DNA from: CALNYZ01 sp942490945
GTDB taxonomy: Bacteria > Pseudomonadota > Gammaproteobacteria > UBA6429 > Thiohalophilaceae
Length of the DNA: 64,000 nt
Direction of reading: 5' to 3'
NCBI GenBank assembly: GCA_942490945.1
Contig: CALNYZ010000018.1
Span: 1,116,001 to 1,180,000 of the forward strand
This document shows positions 17,020 through 26,035 of this stretch, one piece after another. The notes beneath the pieces were generated by a model that was given only the letters and a program-made list of their open reading frames with translations, did not search any database and was not told the DNA's origin. Within the stretch, counting starts at the first letter, position 1. Every line of letters starts with the position of its first letter. The position numbers and the translations under genes are program-made.

Positions 17020-19923
17020 TCAGGTAGCGATGATGACACGAAGCGCATCCAGTTGAGGTCTTGTCTTGTCAAGACGATCAAGTATTTCTCGCTCCAATTG
17101 TTTAAAGTATTCAATTTCATCTTCACGAATATTCGCATTAATTTCTTTCAAAGTTACCAGTCTTTCTGTTTCATTCGACAATTCGGAAATTGCCAACTCT
17201 TTGGCTTGAGTGATAATAGTTGGTGTCATCTTGTCTGCCAGAGTTTTGTTGTCGTGGATGAGTTTTTTTAATAATTCAGTATGGCCTTGAATAATTTTTA
17301 CAGCTGTATCCGGCTTGATTGTTTTCTGCTGTTCGCTAATAAATTCTTCTGTAAGCTGATTCGTAATTTCCTTTCCTGTGTGATTCACAAGGATACGAAT
17401 ATTACAAGGTGGCAAATAACGAGATATATTAGAATTGTTGGTAGATGCAGTAGCCAGAATATACTGGCATTCCACAAACAAACTACCCGCTTTGATTTTT
17501 TTATGCTGAATGGTAACCATTGCAGTATTTCCTGTCTCACTGCTGAGTATACCGTCTATAGCAGCAGCTACTATTGGATGTTCCCATGTCAGATAATGCA
17601 TATCTTCGTTTGCCAGTGCGGTAGCACGATGATAGGTTATGGTCATACCGTCTTCAGTCAGACCTGGTAAATTTAAACGTATATGGTCGCTCGGCCTGAT
17701 TATATAACTGTGTTGGCCGTGCAATTCAGATTCAATTCCGAAATTATCGAAAATCACTTCCATAAAGCCGGCAAGTTCTGATTCGCGTGCTTCACTAATG
17801 GCAGTATCAATAATTTGATTAGCTATATCAGGTTGACAAGAGCTGAATTCAAGAAGTCTGTCCCTGCCTTTTTGTAGTTCGTCATTGAATTTTTGCAGAA
17901 TAGATTTTGATCTGCTGATTAAGTTTTGCAGGTTCTGACTATCACTGTTAAGCAATAAATCAGTTAATTCATCCTTTACCTGACAAAATACACTGTTTCC
18001 TGCGGTACATGTATGTTCGAATGCATCCAGTCCCTCGTGATACCAGTCGTGTATTATTTCTTGCGCACTGTTTTTGAGGACCGGAGAATGTATGTGAACT
18101 GTATGATTCTGCCCGATTCGGTCAAGCCGGCCAATTCGTTGTTCGAGTAAATCCGGGTTGAAGGGTATATCAAACAATACAAGATGATGTGCGAACTGAA
18201 AATTACGACCCTCACTGCCAATTTCTGAACATATTAACACCTGGCTACCATTTTCGTTACTGGCAAAATATGCGGCAGCTCGATCACGCTCGATGATACT
18301 TAATCCCTCATGAAAAATGGCCGGGTAAATTCCGTGTCGTGCCTGTAAATATTCAGCAATATCAAATACTGTAGTTGCGCTGGCGGTAATTACCAATAAT
18401 TTTTCAGGTCTGAGCTGTTTAAGAATGTCTGCCAACCATTCGACTCGTGGATCGAAAGTTGTCCAGAGTGGTTGTGCAGTTTCATTCAGAGTCTGGTAGT
18501 GTAATTCAGGACATAGTAATAGTTGTGGCTCTGTCGTTGCTTTATCCTGATGAGTTGTTTTGGCTGACTCGATATATTCTTCTGGTGTTGGCAACAGGTA
18601 TGTAATTAATTTGCGTTCAGGGAAGCCTTTTATTGCATTGCGTGTATTACGAAAAAGTACACGCCCGGTTCCATGACGATCGATCAATCTTTCTACAAGC
18701 TGTTTTTTGGCTTCAATATGTTTAGTAATACTTGTTTCTGGATCAGCCAGAGAGGAAAGTAGCTTACGGCTATGACTATCATTTAATGTCTCGTAGAGTG
18801 TTTTAAAGCTGCTCTTGTCCAGTTCCTCCTCAGACAACAATGAATCCACCGCATTGGCGACAGGTTCATATTGCTGCTCCTCTTGCAGAAATTTCTCATA
18901 GTCAGGAAAGCGATTTGAGTCAAGCAGCCGTAGGCGTGCAAAATGCCCGGTTTTGCCGAGTTGCTCAGGTGTTGCCGTCAGTAATAAAACACCTTTGGTA
19001 CATGCGGAAAGTTTCTCAATACACATATATTCCAGACTGGTTGATTCGGGTGACCATTCCAGATGATGGGCTTCATCAACGACTAAAATATCCCATTCGC
19101 CTTCCAGTGCTTGATCTAATCGGGATGGATTGGCTGTGAGGAATGAAAGTGAACATAATATCAATTGCTGCGCATGAAATGGATTTGTTTGTGCCTGACT
19201 TTCGGTGATTGCAGCGCAGCGGGACTCATCGTATACACTAAACAAGAGATTAAACCGGCGCAGCATTTCAACCAACCATTGATGAGTCAGTGTTTCAGGG
19301 ACTACTATAAAAATACGGCTCGCGCGCTCTGTGCGCAGTTGCTGATGAATAATCAGTCCCGCTTCTATCGTCTTGCCGAGTCCAACTTCATCTGCCAATA
19401 AAACACGCGGTGCATGACGCTTTGCCACTTCATTGGCAATATAAAGCTGATGGGGTAACAAACTTGTGCGTGTGCCAATGAGTCCATACATTTGCGATGC
19501 AGTAATATGGTAATAATTCTTGCGCGTCAGGTTGCGTAATTCAAACCACTTAGGTTTGTCTATTATGCCGGATAGTAGCCTGTCTACAGGTCGGCTCAAT
19601 CGCAGGGTGTGATCGAGTTCTATCTCACAAATGGATACTGGCTGATGATGCGAATCAGCTCCGACATATGTAAGAATGTTTTCATGTTCCTCAACAGACT
19701 TGATTTCTATTGCTGTACCGGAAGTATTACTTACTGTATCGCCGACAGAGAAGCGTACACGGGTCAGCGGAGCAGAGGATTTGGCATAGACACGAATTTC
19801 ACCTACCGCCGGAAATATAATTTGCACAGTACGATGCTCAACTTGTGTCACTGTGCCCAGACCAAACTGCATTTCAGTTTTACTTATCCAGCGTTGACCG
19901 ACATAAAAATCACTATTAATCAA
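17020..19923 (-). CDS. rapA: RNA polymerase-associated ATPase RapA (SWI2/SNF2 helicase)
   Basis: A 967-residue protein, the same size as E. coli RapA (968). It binds core RNA polymerase and uses ATP to free it for re-use. The N-terminal Tudor-like domains start with GQRWISKTE and FGLGTV. The SNF2 ATPase has Walker A DEVGLGKT (178-185) and Walker B DEAH (283-286); the helicase C domain carries SEIGSEGRNFQFA and QRIGRLDRIGQ. The start is TTG at 19923, chosen because the next residues match the family N terminus; no strong ribosome site is seen. It is convergent with the CDP-sugar operon. Confidence 0.96.
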   Translation of the reverse strand: MINSDFYVGQRWISKTEMQFGLGTVTQVEHRTVQIIFPAVGEIRVYAKSSAPLTRVRFSVGDTVSNTSGTAIEIKSVEEHENILTYVGADSHHQPVSICEIELDHTLRLSRPVDRLLSGIIDKPKWFELRNLTRKNYYHITASQMYGLIGTRTSLLPHQLYIANEVAKRHAPRVLLADEVGLGKTIEAGLIIHQQLRTERASRIFIVVPETLTHQWLVEMLRRFNLLFSVYDESRCAAITESQAQTNPFHAQQLILCSLSFLTANPSRLDQALEGEWDILVVDEAHHLEWSPESTSLEYMCIEKLSACTKGVLLLTATPEQLGKTGHFARLRLLDSNRFPDYEKFLQEEQQYEPVANAVDSLLSEEELDKSSFKTLYETLNDSHSRKLLSSLADPETSITKHIEAKKQLVERLIDRHGTGRVLFRNTRNAIKGFPERKLITYLLPTPEEYIESAKTTHQDKATTEPQLLLCPELHYQTLNETAQPLWTTFDPRVEWLADILKQLRPEKLLVITASATTVFDIAEYLQARHGIYPAIFHEGLSIIERDRAAAYFASNENGSQVLICSEIGSEGRNFQFAHHLVLFDIPFNPDLLEQRIGRLDRIGQNHTVHIHSPVLKNSAQEIIHDWYHEGLDAFEHTCTAGNSVFCQVKDELTDLLLNSDSQNLQNLISRSKSILQKFNDELQKGRDRLLEFSSCQPDIANQIIDTAISEARESELAGFMEVIFDNFGIESELHGQHSYIIRPSDHIRLNLPGLTEDGMTITYHRATALANEDMHYLTWEHPIVAAAIDGILSSETGNTAMVTIQHKKIKAGSLFVECQYILATASTNNSNISRYLPPCNIRILVNHTGKEITNQLTEEFISEQQKTIKPDTAVKIIQGHTELLKKLIHDNKTLADKMTPTIITQAKELAISELSNETERLVTLKEINANIREDEIEYFKQLEREILDRLDKTRPQLDALRVIIAT

Positions 19924-20086
19924 TGAGTTGTCTCGTGTTTGGGTTGCAGACTAGGGGGCTGTATTTTAACGGAGTAGGAGGTAAATTGCTTCAGCAAATC
20001 TGCTGTTATGTAGTATTAATTAATGTCATGGCGGTCTGTATAGCGGACAGAATTATTGTCAGTAAAATAAGTAAAACGTGGTTATA

Positions 20087-20115
20087 AAAAAAGCCCGGCA
20101 GTGCCGGGCTTTTTC
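20087..20115 (-). terminator. Rho-independent terminator after soxA (works on both strands)
   Basis: AAAAAGCCCGGC (20088-20099), loop AGT, then GCCGGGCTTTTT (20103-20114): a perfect 12-pair palindromic stem with T-runs on both strands. On the minus strand it lies 20 bases after the soxA stop codon and should end the soxXYZA transcript before rapA. Confidence 0.92.
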
Positions 20116-20134
20116 ACTAGAGCTAGTGATGTAA

Positions 20135-20998
20135 TTACTGGCGAGTCGCAGGACCGTTCAGTTTTATACCATTGCTCATATAGGTGTGGAAGTATTCCAG
20201 CGCAACATATTCAGGATGTTGTTCTGTTTTGTATTTCTTTCCAGAGTTAAGTACAGCTGCACGTACCTGCTTGTTACAACCACCGTAACGACGCTGAATG
20301 GTACCAAAGCCGTTGAGCGGACCGCTACCTTTTTTAGCCCACTTACGACGCCATACCGGGAAGTGTGAGGTATGACCCAGTGCAGGGCTCAACAAGTTAC
20401 CGCGAGCCATTTGGCCTGCGCTATACATGTGACAGTCTGCACAAGAGAAGTTTAGCTGACCACGTTTGGCATAGAAATGTTGCTTACCACGGTCATATAT
20501 TGCTAATGCTCGCTTGTCGTTTGGAATAACCACATTTTGCGCCTTGCCATGTGAGGTGTAGTTCATATAGGCAGATATAGCGGCAATTTTACCTTTCTTC
20601 ATACCGAGAGGTTTGTGACCATTTTTAACCATACAGGCATTAATGTCGGCTTCGAGTGTGCGAACTTCGCCTGATTTGCTGTCAAAGTACGGGTAGTTTT
20701 GTTTAATACCAATCCCACCATTTTTGAAGCATTTCGCCAGACCGAATTTATTAAACATTTTTTTGCCTTCTTCAAGACCGGCTTCCCATGGTGGAAATTC
20801 CTCAATGTTTTTCCATTCGTCACGACGTGTCGCATCGATTGCATAAATTCCGTCAGCGAACTGCTGCATTTTTACGCCTGGGAATTTGTTCATATAGTAT
20901 GCTCTGAAATTTTTCAGATCATCCTTTGGAGATGATGCATTGGCTATTGGGCTTATTAGCACAGTCAATGCAAGCGCGCTTAAGACTAGTTTTTTCAT
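20135..20998 (-). CDS. soxA: Sulfur-oxidation cytochrome c SoxA (mono-heme)
   Basis: A 287-residue periplasmic protein with a signal peptide ending near NASSP. SoxA pairs with SoxX to form the c-type cytochrome that oxidatively couples thiosulfate to the SoxY cysteine. It has one heme motif CADCH (186-190) and the conserved YGGCNK with Cys241, which corresponds to the cysteine persulfide heme ligand of SoxA proteins. Two further cysteines (about residues 90 and 122) fit the disulfide of mono-heme SoxA, replacing the second heme site. The start ATG at 20998 is preceded by AGGAG; an ATG 18 bases upstream is less likely. Confidence 0.95.
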   Translation of the reverse strand: MKKLVLSALALTVLISPIANASSPKDDLKNFRAYYMNKFPGVKMQQFADGIYAIDATRRDEWKNIEEFPPWEAGLEEGKKMFNKFGLAKCFKNGGIGIKQNYPYFDSKSGEVRTLEADINACMVKNGHKPLGMKKGKIAAISAYMNYTSHGKAQNVVIPNDKRALAIYDRGKQHFYAKRGQLNFSCADCHMYSAGQMARGNLLSPALGHTSHFPVWRRKWAKKGSGPLNGFGTIQRRYGGCNKQVRAAVLNSGKKYKTEQHPEYVALEYFHTYMSNGIKLNGPATRQ

Positions 20999-21045
20999 TT
21001 TAGTAACTCCTGTCATCCTATCTTTGTTTGTTTTGACGATAGGTT

Positions 21046-21360
21046 CTACTTAACTTTAGCGGTAGCGGAATCTTTCCCGCCAGTATTGTCGACCCAGTTG
21101 ATCGCGACCGTATCCCCGGCTTTGGCGCCAGCGACTTGGAACGATAAGTACGGGTTCTTGGATACCGCTGGACCCCATTGTGCAGTCACAGCTTCTTTAC
21201 CATTGTGGGTACAGGTCACTTCCGTAATGTAGTGAGCCGGTACTTTTTTACCAGTTTTCTTGTCTTTGCGTGTGCCAGTTTCCATGGGGTGCGTAATTAA
21301 CGCTTTCACCGTGGTGGTGTCGCCTTTGGCCTGGGCTCGCATACGTATTGAATTTGCCAT
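21046..21360 (-). CDS. soxZ: Sulfur carrier complex subunit SoxZ
   Basis: A 104-residue protein matching SoxZ in size and in motifs: SIRMRAQ at the start, KALITHPMETG, HYITEV and NPYLSFQ. With SoxY it forms the heterodimer that carries sulfur intermediates on the SoxY C-terminal cysteine in the periplasm. SoxZ has no signal peptide and is exported together with Tat-targeted SoxY. ATG 21360 is preceded by AGGAG and fits the family start; an upstream in-frame start would add 13 unrelated residues. Confidence 0.96.
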   Translation of the reverse strand: MANSIRMRAQAKGDTTTVKALITHPMETGTRKDKKTGKKVPAHYITEVTCTHNGKEAVTAQWGPAVSKNPYLSFQVAGAKAGDTVAINWVDNTGGKDSATAKVK

Positions 21361-21382
21361 TGTGTTTTCTCCTAATCTGCCA

Positions 21383-21847
21383 TTAACCGCCACAGCCACC
21401 GATGGTGACTTTCACATCTTTGCGCGCCGCGTAGGCTTTACCGCCTGCCTTGACGACCGCAATCACATTCGAGGTTTTACCCATCTTGATGCGGGTTGCG
21501 ACGAAGCCTTTCGCATTGGCACCTAACTTGAAGTTAGCCGCTAACGGTGCAGGATTCTTTTCAACAATGATGCTGATATCGGAAATCCCGGCAATGCTGG
21601 TGGAAACAGTGACCGGTACCACGGCGCCGTTTTCAGCAATATCGGGGGCTTTGATTTTGATGTCGCCAGACGGGCTGGTGGCATCGGAGCCAAACAGGCT
21701 GGTCAGGGCATCCTGGACGCTTTTTGCTTCGAATGCGCTTTGTGGCCAGGCAGCTAATACGTTACGTGGGCTAACCAGCCCCGCACCAACGGCGACCGCA
21801 ACCGCACTACCCGCAACCGTGCCTTGTAAAAATGTTCTGCGTTGCAT
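21383..21847 (-). CDS. soxY: Sulfur carrier protein SoxY
   Basis: A 154-residue protein with a twin-arginine signal (MQRRTFLQG, then a hydrophobic stretch) for export of the folded SoxYZ pair. The C terminus ends GGCGG, with Cys152 as the swinging-arm residue that carries sulfur intermediates through the Sox cycle. The central immunoglobulin-like domain includes ENGAVVPVTV. It lies 21 bases after soxX and 22 bases before soxZ. Confidence 0.97.
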   Translation of the reverse strand: MQRRTFLQGTVAGSAVAVAVGAGLVSPRNVLAAWPQSAFEAKSVQDALTSLFGSDATSPSGDIKIKAPDIAENGAVVPVTVSTSIAGISDISIIVEKNPAPLAANFKLGANAKGFVATRIKMGKTSNVIAVVKAGGKAYAARKDVKVTIGGCGG

Positions 21848-21868
21848 ACTAAATTCTCCAATCGTTTT

Positions 21869-22240
21869 TTATAAGGTGTAAACCCATTCTGTAATAGCAT
21901 CGACTTCTTCAGCTGACAATACGCCATATTTGCCAAAGGGAGGCATCATGGAATTTGGGTTTGTAGCAGTTGCATCCCAAATTTGTGCGCGTAGTTTTTT
22001 CTTGTCAGGGAAGCGTGCTTTCATGGCGACGAATGGTGGTCCAATGTTGCCTGCAAGGTGTGCGCCTTTGTAATCGTGACAGGTAAAACAATTACCTTTT
22101 TTACGATCCTCTGCAATTTTTTGACCTTTAGCAACCAAGTCTGCATCGTCAGCGACTGCAACTTGAGGTGCGATGGTCATCGAACCAAGTACCAGTGCAA
22201 CAGCACTCGCAGCAGTTACGATTATGGCGGGTTTCCGCAT
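21869..22240 (-). CDS. soxX: Sulfur-oxidation cytochrome c SoxX
   Basis: A 123-residue secreted mono-heme cytochrome with a signal peptide (residues 1-30). The heme motif is CFTCH (51-55), and the distal methionine is one of Met98/Met99 in NSMMPPFG. It forms the SoxXA complex with SoxA. It is the first gene of the order soxX-Y-Z-A and has a very strong ribosome site (GAGGAGG). No soxB or soxCD is adjacent, although they are often linked, so those must be elsewhere or absent. Confidence 0.95.
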   Translation of the reverse strand: MRKPAIIVTAASAVALVLGSMTIAPQVAVADDADLVAKGQKIAEDRKKGNCFTCHDYKGAHLAGNIGPPFVAMKARFPDKKKLRAQIWDATATNPNSMMPPFGKYGVLSAEEVDAITEWVYTL

Positions 22241-22268
22241 GTTATCCTCCTCGTTCTTTAATTATTAG

Positions 22269-22282
22269 ACAATCCGGATTGT
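22269..22282. promoter_or_regulatory. 14-bp perfect palindrome in the soxX leader, candidate operator
   Basis: ACAATCCGGATTGT is a perfect 7+7 palindrome. It lies 29 bases upstream of the soxX start and just downstream of the predicted sox promoter, where a bound repressor would block transcription. Sox operons in other bacteria are controlled by ArsR-type repressors (SoxR), but no regulator gene is in the window and the motif is not one I can assign. Confidence 0.45.
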
Positions 22283-22307
22283 GATCAGAATGATGTTTTA
22301 AAGCGTT

Positions 22308-22335
22308 ATTTTATTAATAAATAATGCGTTTGCAA
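22308..22335 (-). promoter_or_regulatory. Promoter of soxXYZA
   Basis: On the minus strand TTGCAA (22330-22335) and TAAAAT (22308-22313) are separated by 16 bases. The -10 box lies about 67 bases before the soxX start, giving a leader of about 60 bases that contains the palindrome at 22269-22282. Confidence 0.5.
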
Positions 22336-22525
22336 ATTCTAATCGGGTGAGTAGACAAGCTACTACTTGCCAGACAGCATACAGGAAAGGTTAAGAATGG
22401 CAAGCCCTGCAATATATTTTAGTATTTTAGCAATAGCTAAAATAAGCAAGTGTTAATCTACAATTACTGCACCATTTACTGCAGCAGAAAATATCCGCAT
22501 GGTTATTAATATTTGAAAGTAAAAT

Positions 22526-24028
22526 TTACTGTTGGGCGAGTGATTTAATTTCTTCCGCAATGATTTTCTTTCGCGCACTTAACCGCGATTCCTGATAGAA
22601 ATCGAGTTTGGGTATTTTTAAGGCAAGATCGATTTGCGTCATCGCTTGATGATTTTGACCAATCAGGAAATAATATTCAGCTAGCGCTTCGTGTGAATTT
22701 GCCAGATTGCCGATGTTTTGTTCGGCTTCTGACAATAATTTGTAAAATTCTGGTTCCAGAAAATCACGCCGTGTCTGGGTGCCAATCAATTTTATGGCCT
22801 CGCGGTATTGCTTTTGCAAAATCAGACTTTTGACATAGGCATAAGTGATGGTGTAATTTGATGGGTAGATTTTCAGCGCCTCTTTATATATCCCGTTTGC
22901 TCGCTTGAATTGACGCATACTAAATGCGAGCTTCGCTTTTTCTAATATATAAGCTATTCGTGTCGGGTCTTTACTGAGCAATTTGTCTAATATTGCGTCA
23001 GCTTTTTTATAATCCTGCTTCTTGTGGTAAGCGAGGACTTGGCCATATTCAAAGGCTTCGGCGTTTTGGTAATCGTTATTTTTCGCTCGATCGAGGTAAT
23101 CTTGAACAAGTTTATCGGGATTATCATTGGTTAACGCAATTATTTTTTCCTTTAACAGGTAATAGGCTTTACTGGATTTTGTTGATCCTGCTGGCAGTTT
23201 GCTGGCTCTGTTATGGGCGTCTGCCATCCTATCCTCACTAATCGGGTGTGTGAGTAAAAATTCTGGAACCTGTGTACCGTAGAATCGTGCTTCACGCTGC
23301 ATTTTAGTGAAAAAATCTACCATGCTGTTTGGGTTATATCCCGCATTGCTTAACAGGGCAATACCAATTCGATCGGCTTCTTTTTCATTAGCACGGGTGA
23401 AATTTAACTGCATCTGTATAGAACCACCTGCCGCACCCGCAATCGCGGCCTGGCCAATATCGGCATTGCCACTTGCTCCGAGAATGATCCCGGCAATCAA
23501 TGCAGCAAGCAAGGGGACCTGGCTGCGGTTGGCAAACTCGTACTGCCGGGCATGGTGTCGCTGCGTAATATGGGCTATTTCGTGCGCAACAACCGATGCA
23601 AGTTCGCTTTCCGATTTCGTTGCCATGATTAAACCGTAATTCAAACCAATAAAACCGCCTGGCAGTGCAAATGCGTTGATATTATTTTCGTTTACCAGAA
23701 AGAAATGGAATCGGGCATCATCCTGTTCAGCAGCGGCAACCAGGCTGTACCCTAATTTATCGAGATAATCGTTAATGAGCGGATCGTCAATGATATTGCC
23801 CGTACGCCGAAGGTTACGCACGATGCTGTTGCCGACGCGATATTCATCTGCTCGGGTAAGCGCTGTCGCGGCACTATCACCAATATCTGGTAAGTTAATG
23901 TTTTCAGCAGATACCGTGGCAAGCAGGAATAACTGACAGGGGAGAATTAACAGGGAGTAAATAACTGTTTTTATGGTCAATTTAACATACCGAGTAGGAA
24001 TTTCTTTTTTGATACCAGAATCCTGCAT
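22526..24028 (-). CDS. bepA: M48 metalloprotease / chaperone BepA (YfgC)
   Basis: A protein of about 500 residues. It begins with a hydrophobic signal stretch, followed by the M48 zinc protease domain with HEIAH (152-156 counted from the TTG at 24037) and the third-ligand helix NEKEADRIG. The C-terminal 200 residues are TPR-like repeats. BepA is a periplasmic quality-control protease and chaperone for outer-membrane proteins such as LptD. ATG 24028 is used; a TTG nine bases upstream and a TTG 48 bases inside (which gives a more standard signal peptide) are alternatives, none with a good ribosome site. Confidence 0.93.
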   Translation of the reverse strand: MQDSGIKKEIPTRYVKLTIKTVIYSLLILPCQLFLLATVSAENINLPDIGDSAATALTRADEYRVGNSIVRNLRRTGNIIDDPLINDYLDKLGYSLVAAAEQDDARFHFFLVNENNINAFALPGGFIGLNYGLIMATKSESELASVVAHEIAHITQRHHARQYEFANRSQVPLLAALIAGIILGASGNADIGQAAIAGAAGGSIQMQLNFTRANEKEADRIGIALLSNAGYNPNSMVDFFTKMQREARFYGTQVPEFLLTHPISEDRMADAHNRASKLPAGSTKSSKAYYLLKEKIIALTNDNPDKLVQDYLDRAKNNDYQNAEAFEYGQVLAYHKKQDYKKADAILDKLLSKDPTRIAYILEKAKLAFSMRQFKRANGIYKEALKIYPSNYTITYAYVKSLILQKQYREAIKLIGTQTRRDFLEPEFYKLLSEAEQNIGNLANSHEALAEYYFLIGQNHQAMTQIDLALKIPKLDFYQESRLSARKKIIAEEIKSLAQQ

Positions 24029-24425
24029 AATACTCAATTTTCTTGTATTAAACGCAAGCCAAATGTGCGATCTGAAACAGAAAATGAATTTATACCCGTG
24101 TTGACTCTGCTTCGGGTGTTATAGACAGTGATATTGGACAAAATTCGACCTGTCATCCTCATAAAATAGTAGATTACACCCATTAGATTGACTTGTTTCT
24201 ATCGTAATAATTTAACCTGATCTCGTACAGTTAATTTATAAGTCATTGAAATATATTATAAAACTATATTAGTAAATAAACGGGTTGTAATTTTGCTATA
24301 GTTCACATATAACGTCGTGTCATAATTTGGGGTCGACGTAAGCTAATTTAAAGTATACAGACTAAAGTAGCGTGCGGGGGCGGTATACAACTTTCTTATA
24401 AACTACTTATTTTCAGGAGTAAAAC
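24029..24425. other. Divergent intergenic region between bepA and tusA
   Basis: These 397 bases are AT-rich and hold no credible gene on either strand. The tusA promoter (24285-24313) is clear, leaving a leader of about 105 bases before tusA. The bepA promoter should lie near 24040-24130 but I could not pick unambiguous boxes. No strong hairpin or known riboswitch was seen. Confidence 0.6.
24285..24313 (+). promoter_or_regulatory. Promoter of tusA
   Basis: TTGTAA (24285-24290), 17-base spacer, TATAAC (24308-24313): four and five matches to the sigma-70 consensus. The predicted leader of about 105 bases is long for a 76-residue protein gene. Confidence 0.6.
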
Positions 24426-24656
24426 ATGGCTGATTTTGATCAAGAACTGGATGCATCAGGCTTAAATTGCCCACTGCCAATCTTACGTGCGAAAAAATCC
24501 TTGGCGGGTATGTCAGGTGGCCAAGTATTGCATATTATTGCAACCGATCCGGGCTCAGTAAAAGATTTCGAAGCGTTTGCCAAACAAACTGGTAATGAAT
24601 TGATGGAATCAAAAGAAAATGGCGGCAAGTTTTATTTTCTGATTAAAAAAGCCTGA
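24426..24656 (+). CDS. tusA: TusA-family sulfurtransferase
   Basis: A 76-residue protein with the family motif DASGLNCPLPILRAKK, Cys16 being the persulfide carrier, and the second landmark ATDPGSVKDF. TusA proteins pass sulfane sulfur, in E. coli for tRNA thiolation, and in sulfur oxidisers to DsrE or the sHdr/Dsr routes. AGGAG precedes the ATG. It stands alone, without dsrE or rhd neighbours, so either role is possible. Confidence 0.9.
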   Translation: MADFDQELDASGLNCPLPILRAKKSLAGMSGGQVLHIIATDPGSVKDFEAFAKQTGNELMESKENGGKFYFLIKKA

Positions 24657-24668
24657 TTATTCAGGCTT
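24649..24668 (+). terminator. Stem-loop overlapping the tusA stop codon, possible weak terminator
   Basis: AAGCCTGA (24649-24656), loop TTAT, TCAGGCTT (24661-24668): eight perfect pairs. The tusA TGA is inside the stem. It lacks a true T-tract on the plus strand (TTAACTG follows), while an A-run before it would give a T-run on the minus strand, so it may act on readthrough from either side. Confidence 0.5.
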
Positions 24669-24670
24669 AA

Positions 24671-24739
24671 CTGATTCAACAATCAGGTAAGGATTTTAAG
24701 CAGGGAAGCTTAAATTAACCTGGCTCATGAATGAGTCAG
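24671..24739 (+). repeat. Two further inverted repeats after tusA
   Basis: CTGATT-CAAC-AATCAG (24671-24686) and an imperfect 20-base palindrome CTGGCTCATGAATGAGTCAG (24720-24739) follow the hairpin over the tusA stop. Together they make three stem-loops in 90 bases between tusA and the convergent porin gene. A role in ending transcription or protecting the mRNA end is possible. Confidence 0.4.
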
Positions 24740-24820
24740 AGTCTGAATCATGTCATCACAGCACCGATGGGCTTATATATAATAATTATATAAAAATTAG
24801 TCCCGACGTACCGGCTGCAT

Positions 24821-26035
24821 CTAAAAAGCGTAATTTACACCCAGACCAAACAGATCGGCATGTGCACGATATGTTCCGTTATAGGCGTTACTCCCATTAG
24901 GATCGGGATTGCTGGCGGGATTATAGGTAGTACTGGAATTAAAATTACGTTCCTTGAAGTCGACTCGCATATAGCCAAAATCAATCGAGAAGTTTTCAAA
25001 TTTATGTCGATAGCCGAGTGAATAGAGGATCCTGTCCGAATCAGCGATTCTTGCCGAGTAGTATTCATCGGGCTGTGGTGTCTCATCATGAGCCAGTCCG
25101 AAATTAAGTTCACTGTTCGGGTTCAACTTTATTTGCAGATTGGTACGGAAAGTATTTGTATCACGCCAATTATTACTCGAGGTTGTCAGCGCGCTACCAC
25201 TGCTACTATTAATAATTTCGAGAGTTGAGAAACTGCTCCAACCAGTGCGCTCGTAATCAATCTCAAAACCAATATGGTCAGTTATCTGGTAATGAACACC
25301 GAGCTGGAACATGCTCGGGAAATTCAGCGTCGCGCGAACTGGTGTCGTATTGAGATTGCCATCCAGCCTGGTGCCAACAGAATGATGGTAAGAAAGTCCG
25401 ACGCTAACAGGTCCATGATGTGCTTGCAGGGCTGCATTCCAGCCAAGTCCATCACCCGTGCCAAAAATAGTGACAGCATGGGTATTAAAATTTAATTCGC
25501 TGACTTCATAATAATCAATACCGAAAGCGACACTGGTGTTGTTGTCAATTTTATAAGCGATATTCGGGTTATAGTTCACCATTTTGATTTTGGATAATTC
25601 CGGATCAAGTGAATTGTTTCCACCAAAAGAGGGGAACGTATTGTCTGGCCATTTTGTTTCCAGGCCAAACGGAACATGCACACTGAAACCGGCTGACCAG
25701 TTGCTCGTAAGCTGGCTCATGACATAGAGTCCGGGCACTAAAAAGGAATCTTCCCCTGCATTTTGTGTCGTCTGGTTGTTTGCTGTGGTTGTCACTTCAA
25801 GATCGTATTTCAGATTAAAAAGGCTGACACTAAGTTGATTACCATCCAGAAATGCCATGGCTGCCGGGTTCAGAGACTGCACCGCTGCATCATCGCGTGC
25901 CACGATCGCATTGCTGGTGGCGATGCCATATATGCTGTACTCGGGAAGGCGAAATCCAGCTGCGTTAACTGATGCAGTAAGCAAAGAAAGTACGGCTGAC
26001 AAAGAAAGTAACTGAATGTTGTATTTTGTAATCAC
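24821..26035 (-). CDS. FadL/TodX-family outer-membrane channel
   Basis: A 404-residue protein. The GTG start (26035) is chosen because GGGGAGAAA lies just upstream and the next residues form a signal peptide ending SVNA-AGF; an open frame running 49 codons further upstream has no ribosome site and no family features. The mature N terminus AGFRLPEYSIYG and NPAAMAFLDG are the FadL hatch signature. The rest alternates polar and hydrophobic residues as in a beta barrel and ends VNYAF with a terminal Phe. Family members take up fatty acids or other hydrophobic compounds. Confidence 0.88.
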   Translation of the reverse strand: MITKYNIQLLSLSAVLSLLTASVNAAGFRLPEYSIYGIATSNAIVARDDAAVQSLNPAAMAFLDGNQLSVSLFNLKYDLEVTTTANNQTTQNAGEDSFLVPGLYVMSQLTSNWSAGFSVHVPFGLETKWPDNTFPSFGGNNSLDPELSKIKMVNYNPNIAYKIDNNTSVAFGIDYYEVSELNFNTHAVTIFGTGDGLGWNAALQAHHGPVSVGLSYHHSVGTRLDGNLNTTPVRATLNFPSMFQLGVHYQITDHIGFEIDYERTGWSSFSTLEIINSSSGSALTTSSNNWRDTNTFRTNLQIKLNPNSELNFGLAHDETPQPDEYYSARIADSDRILYSLGYRHKFENFSIDFGYMRVDFKERNFNSSTTYNPASNPDPNGSNAYNGTYRAHADLFGLGVNYAF

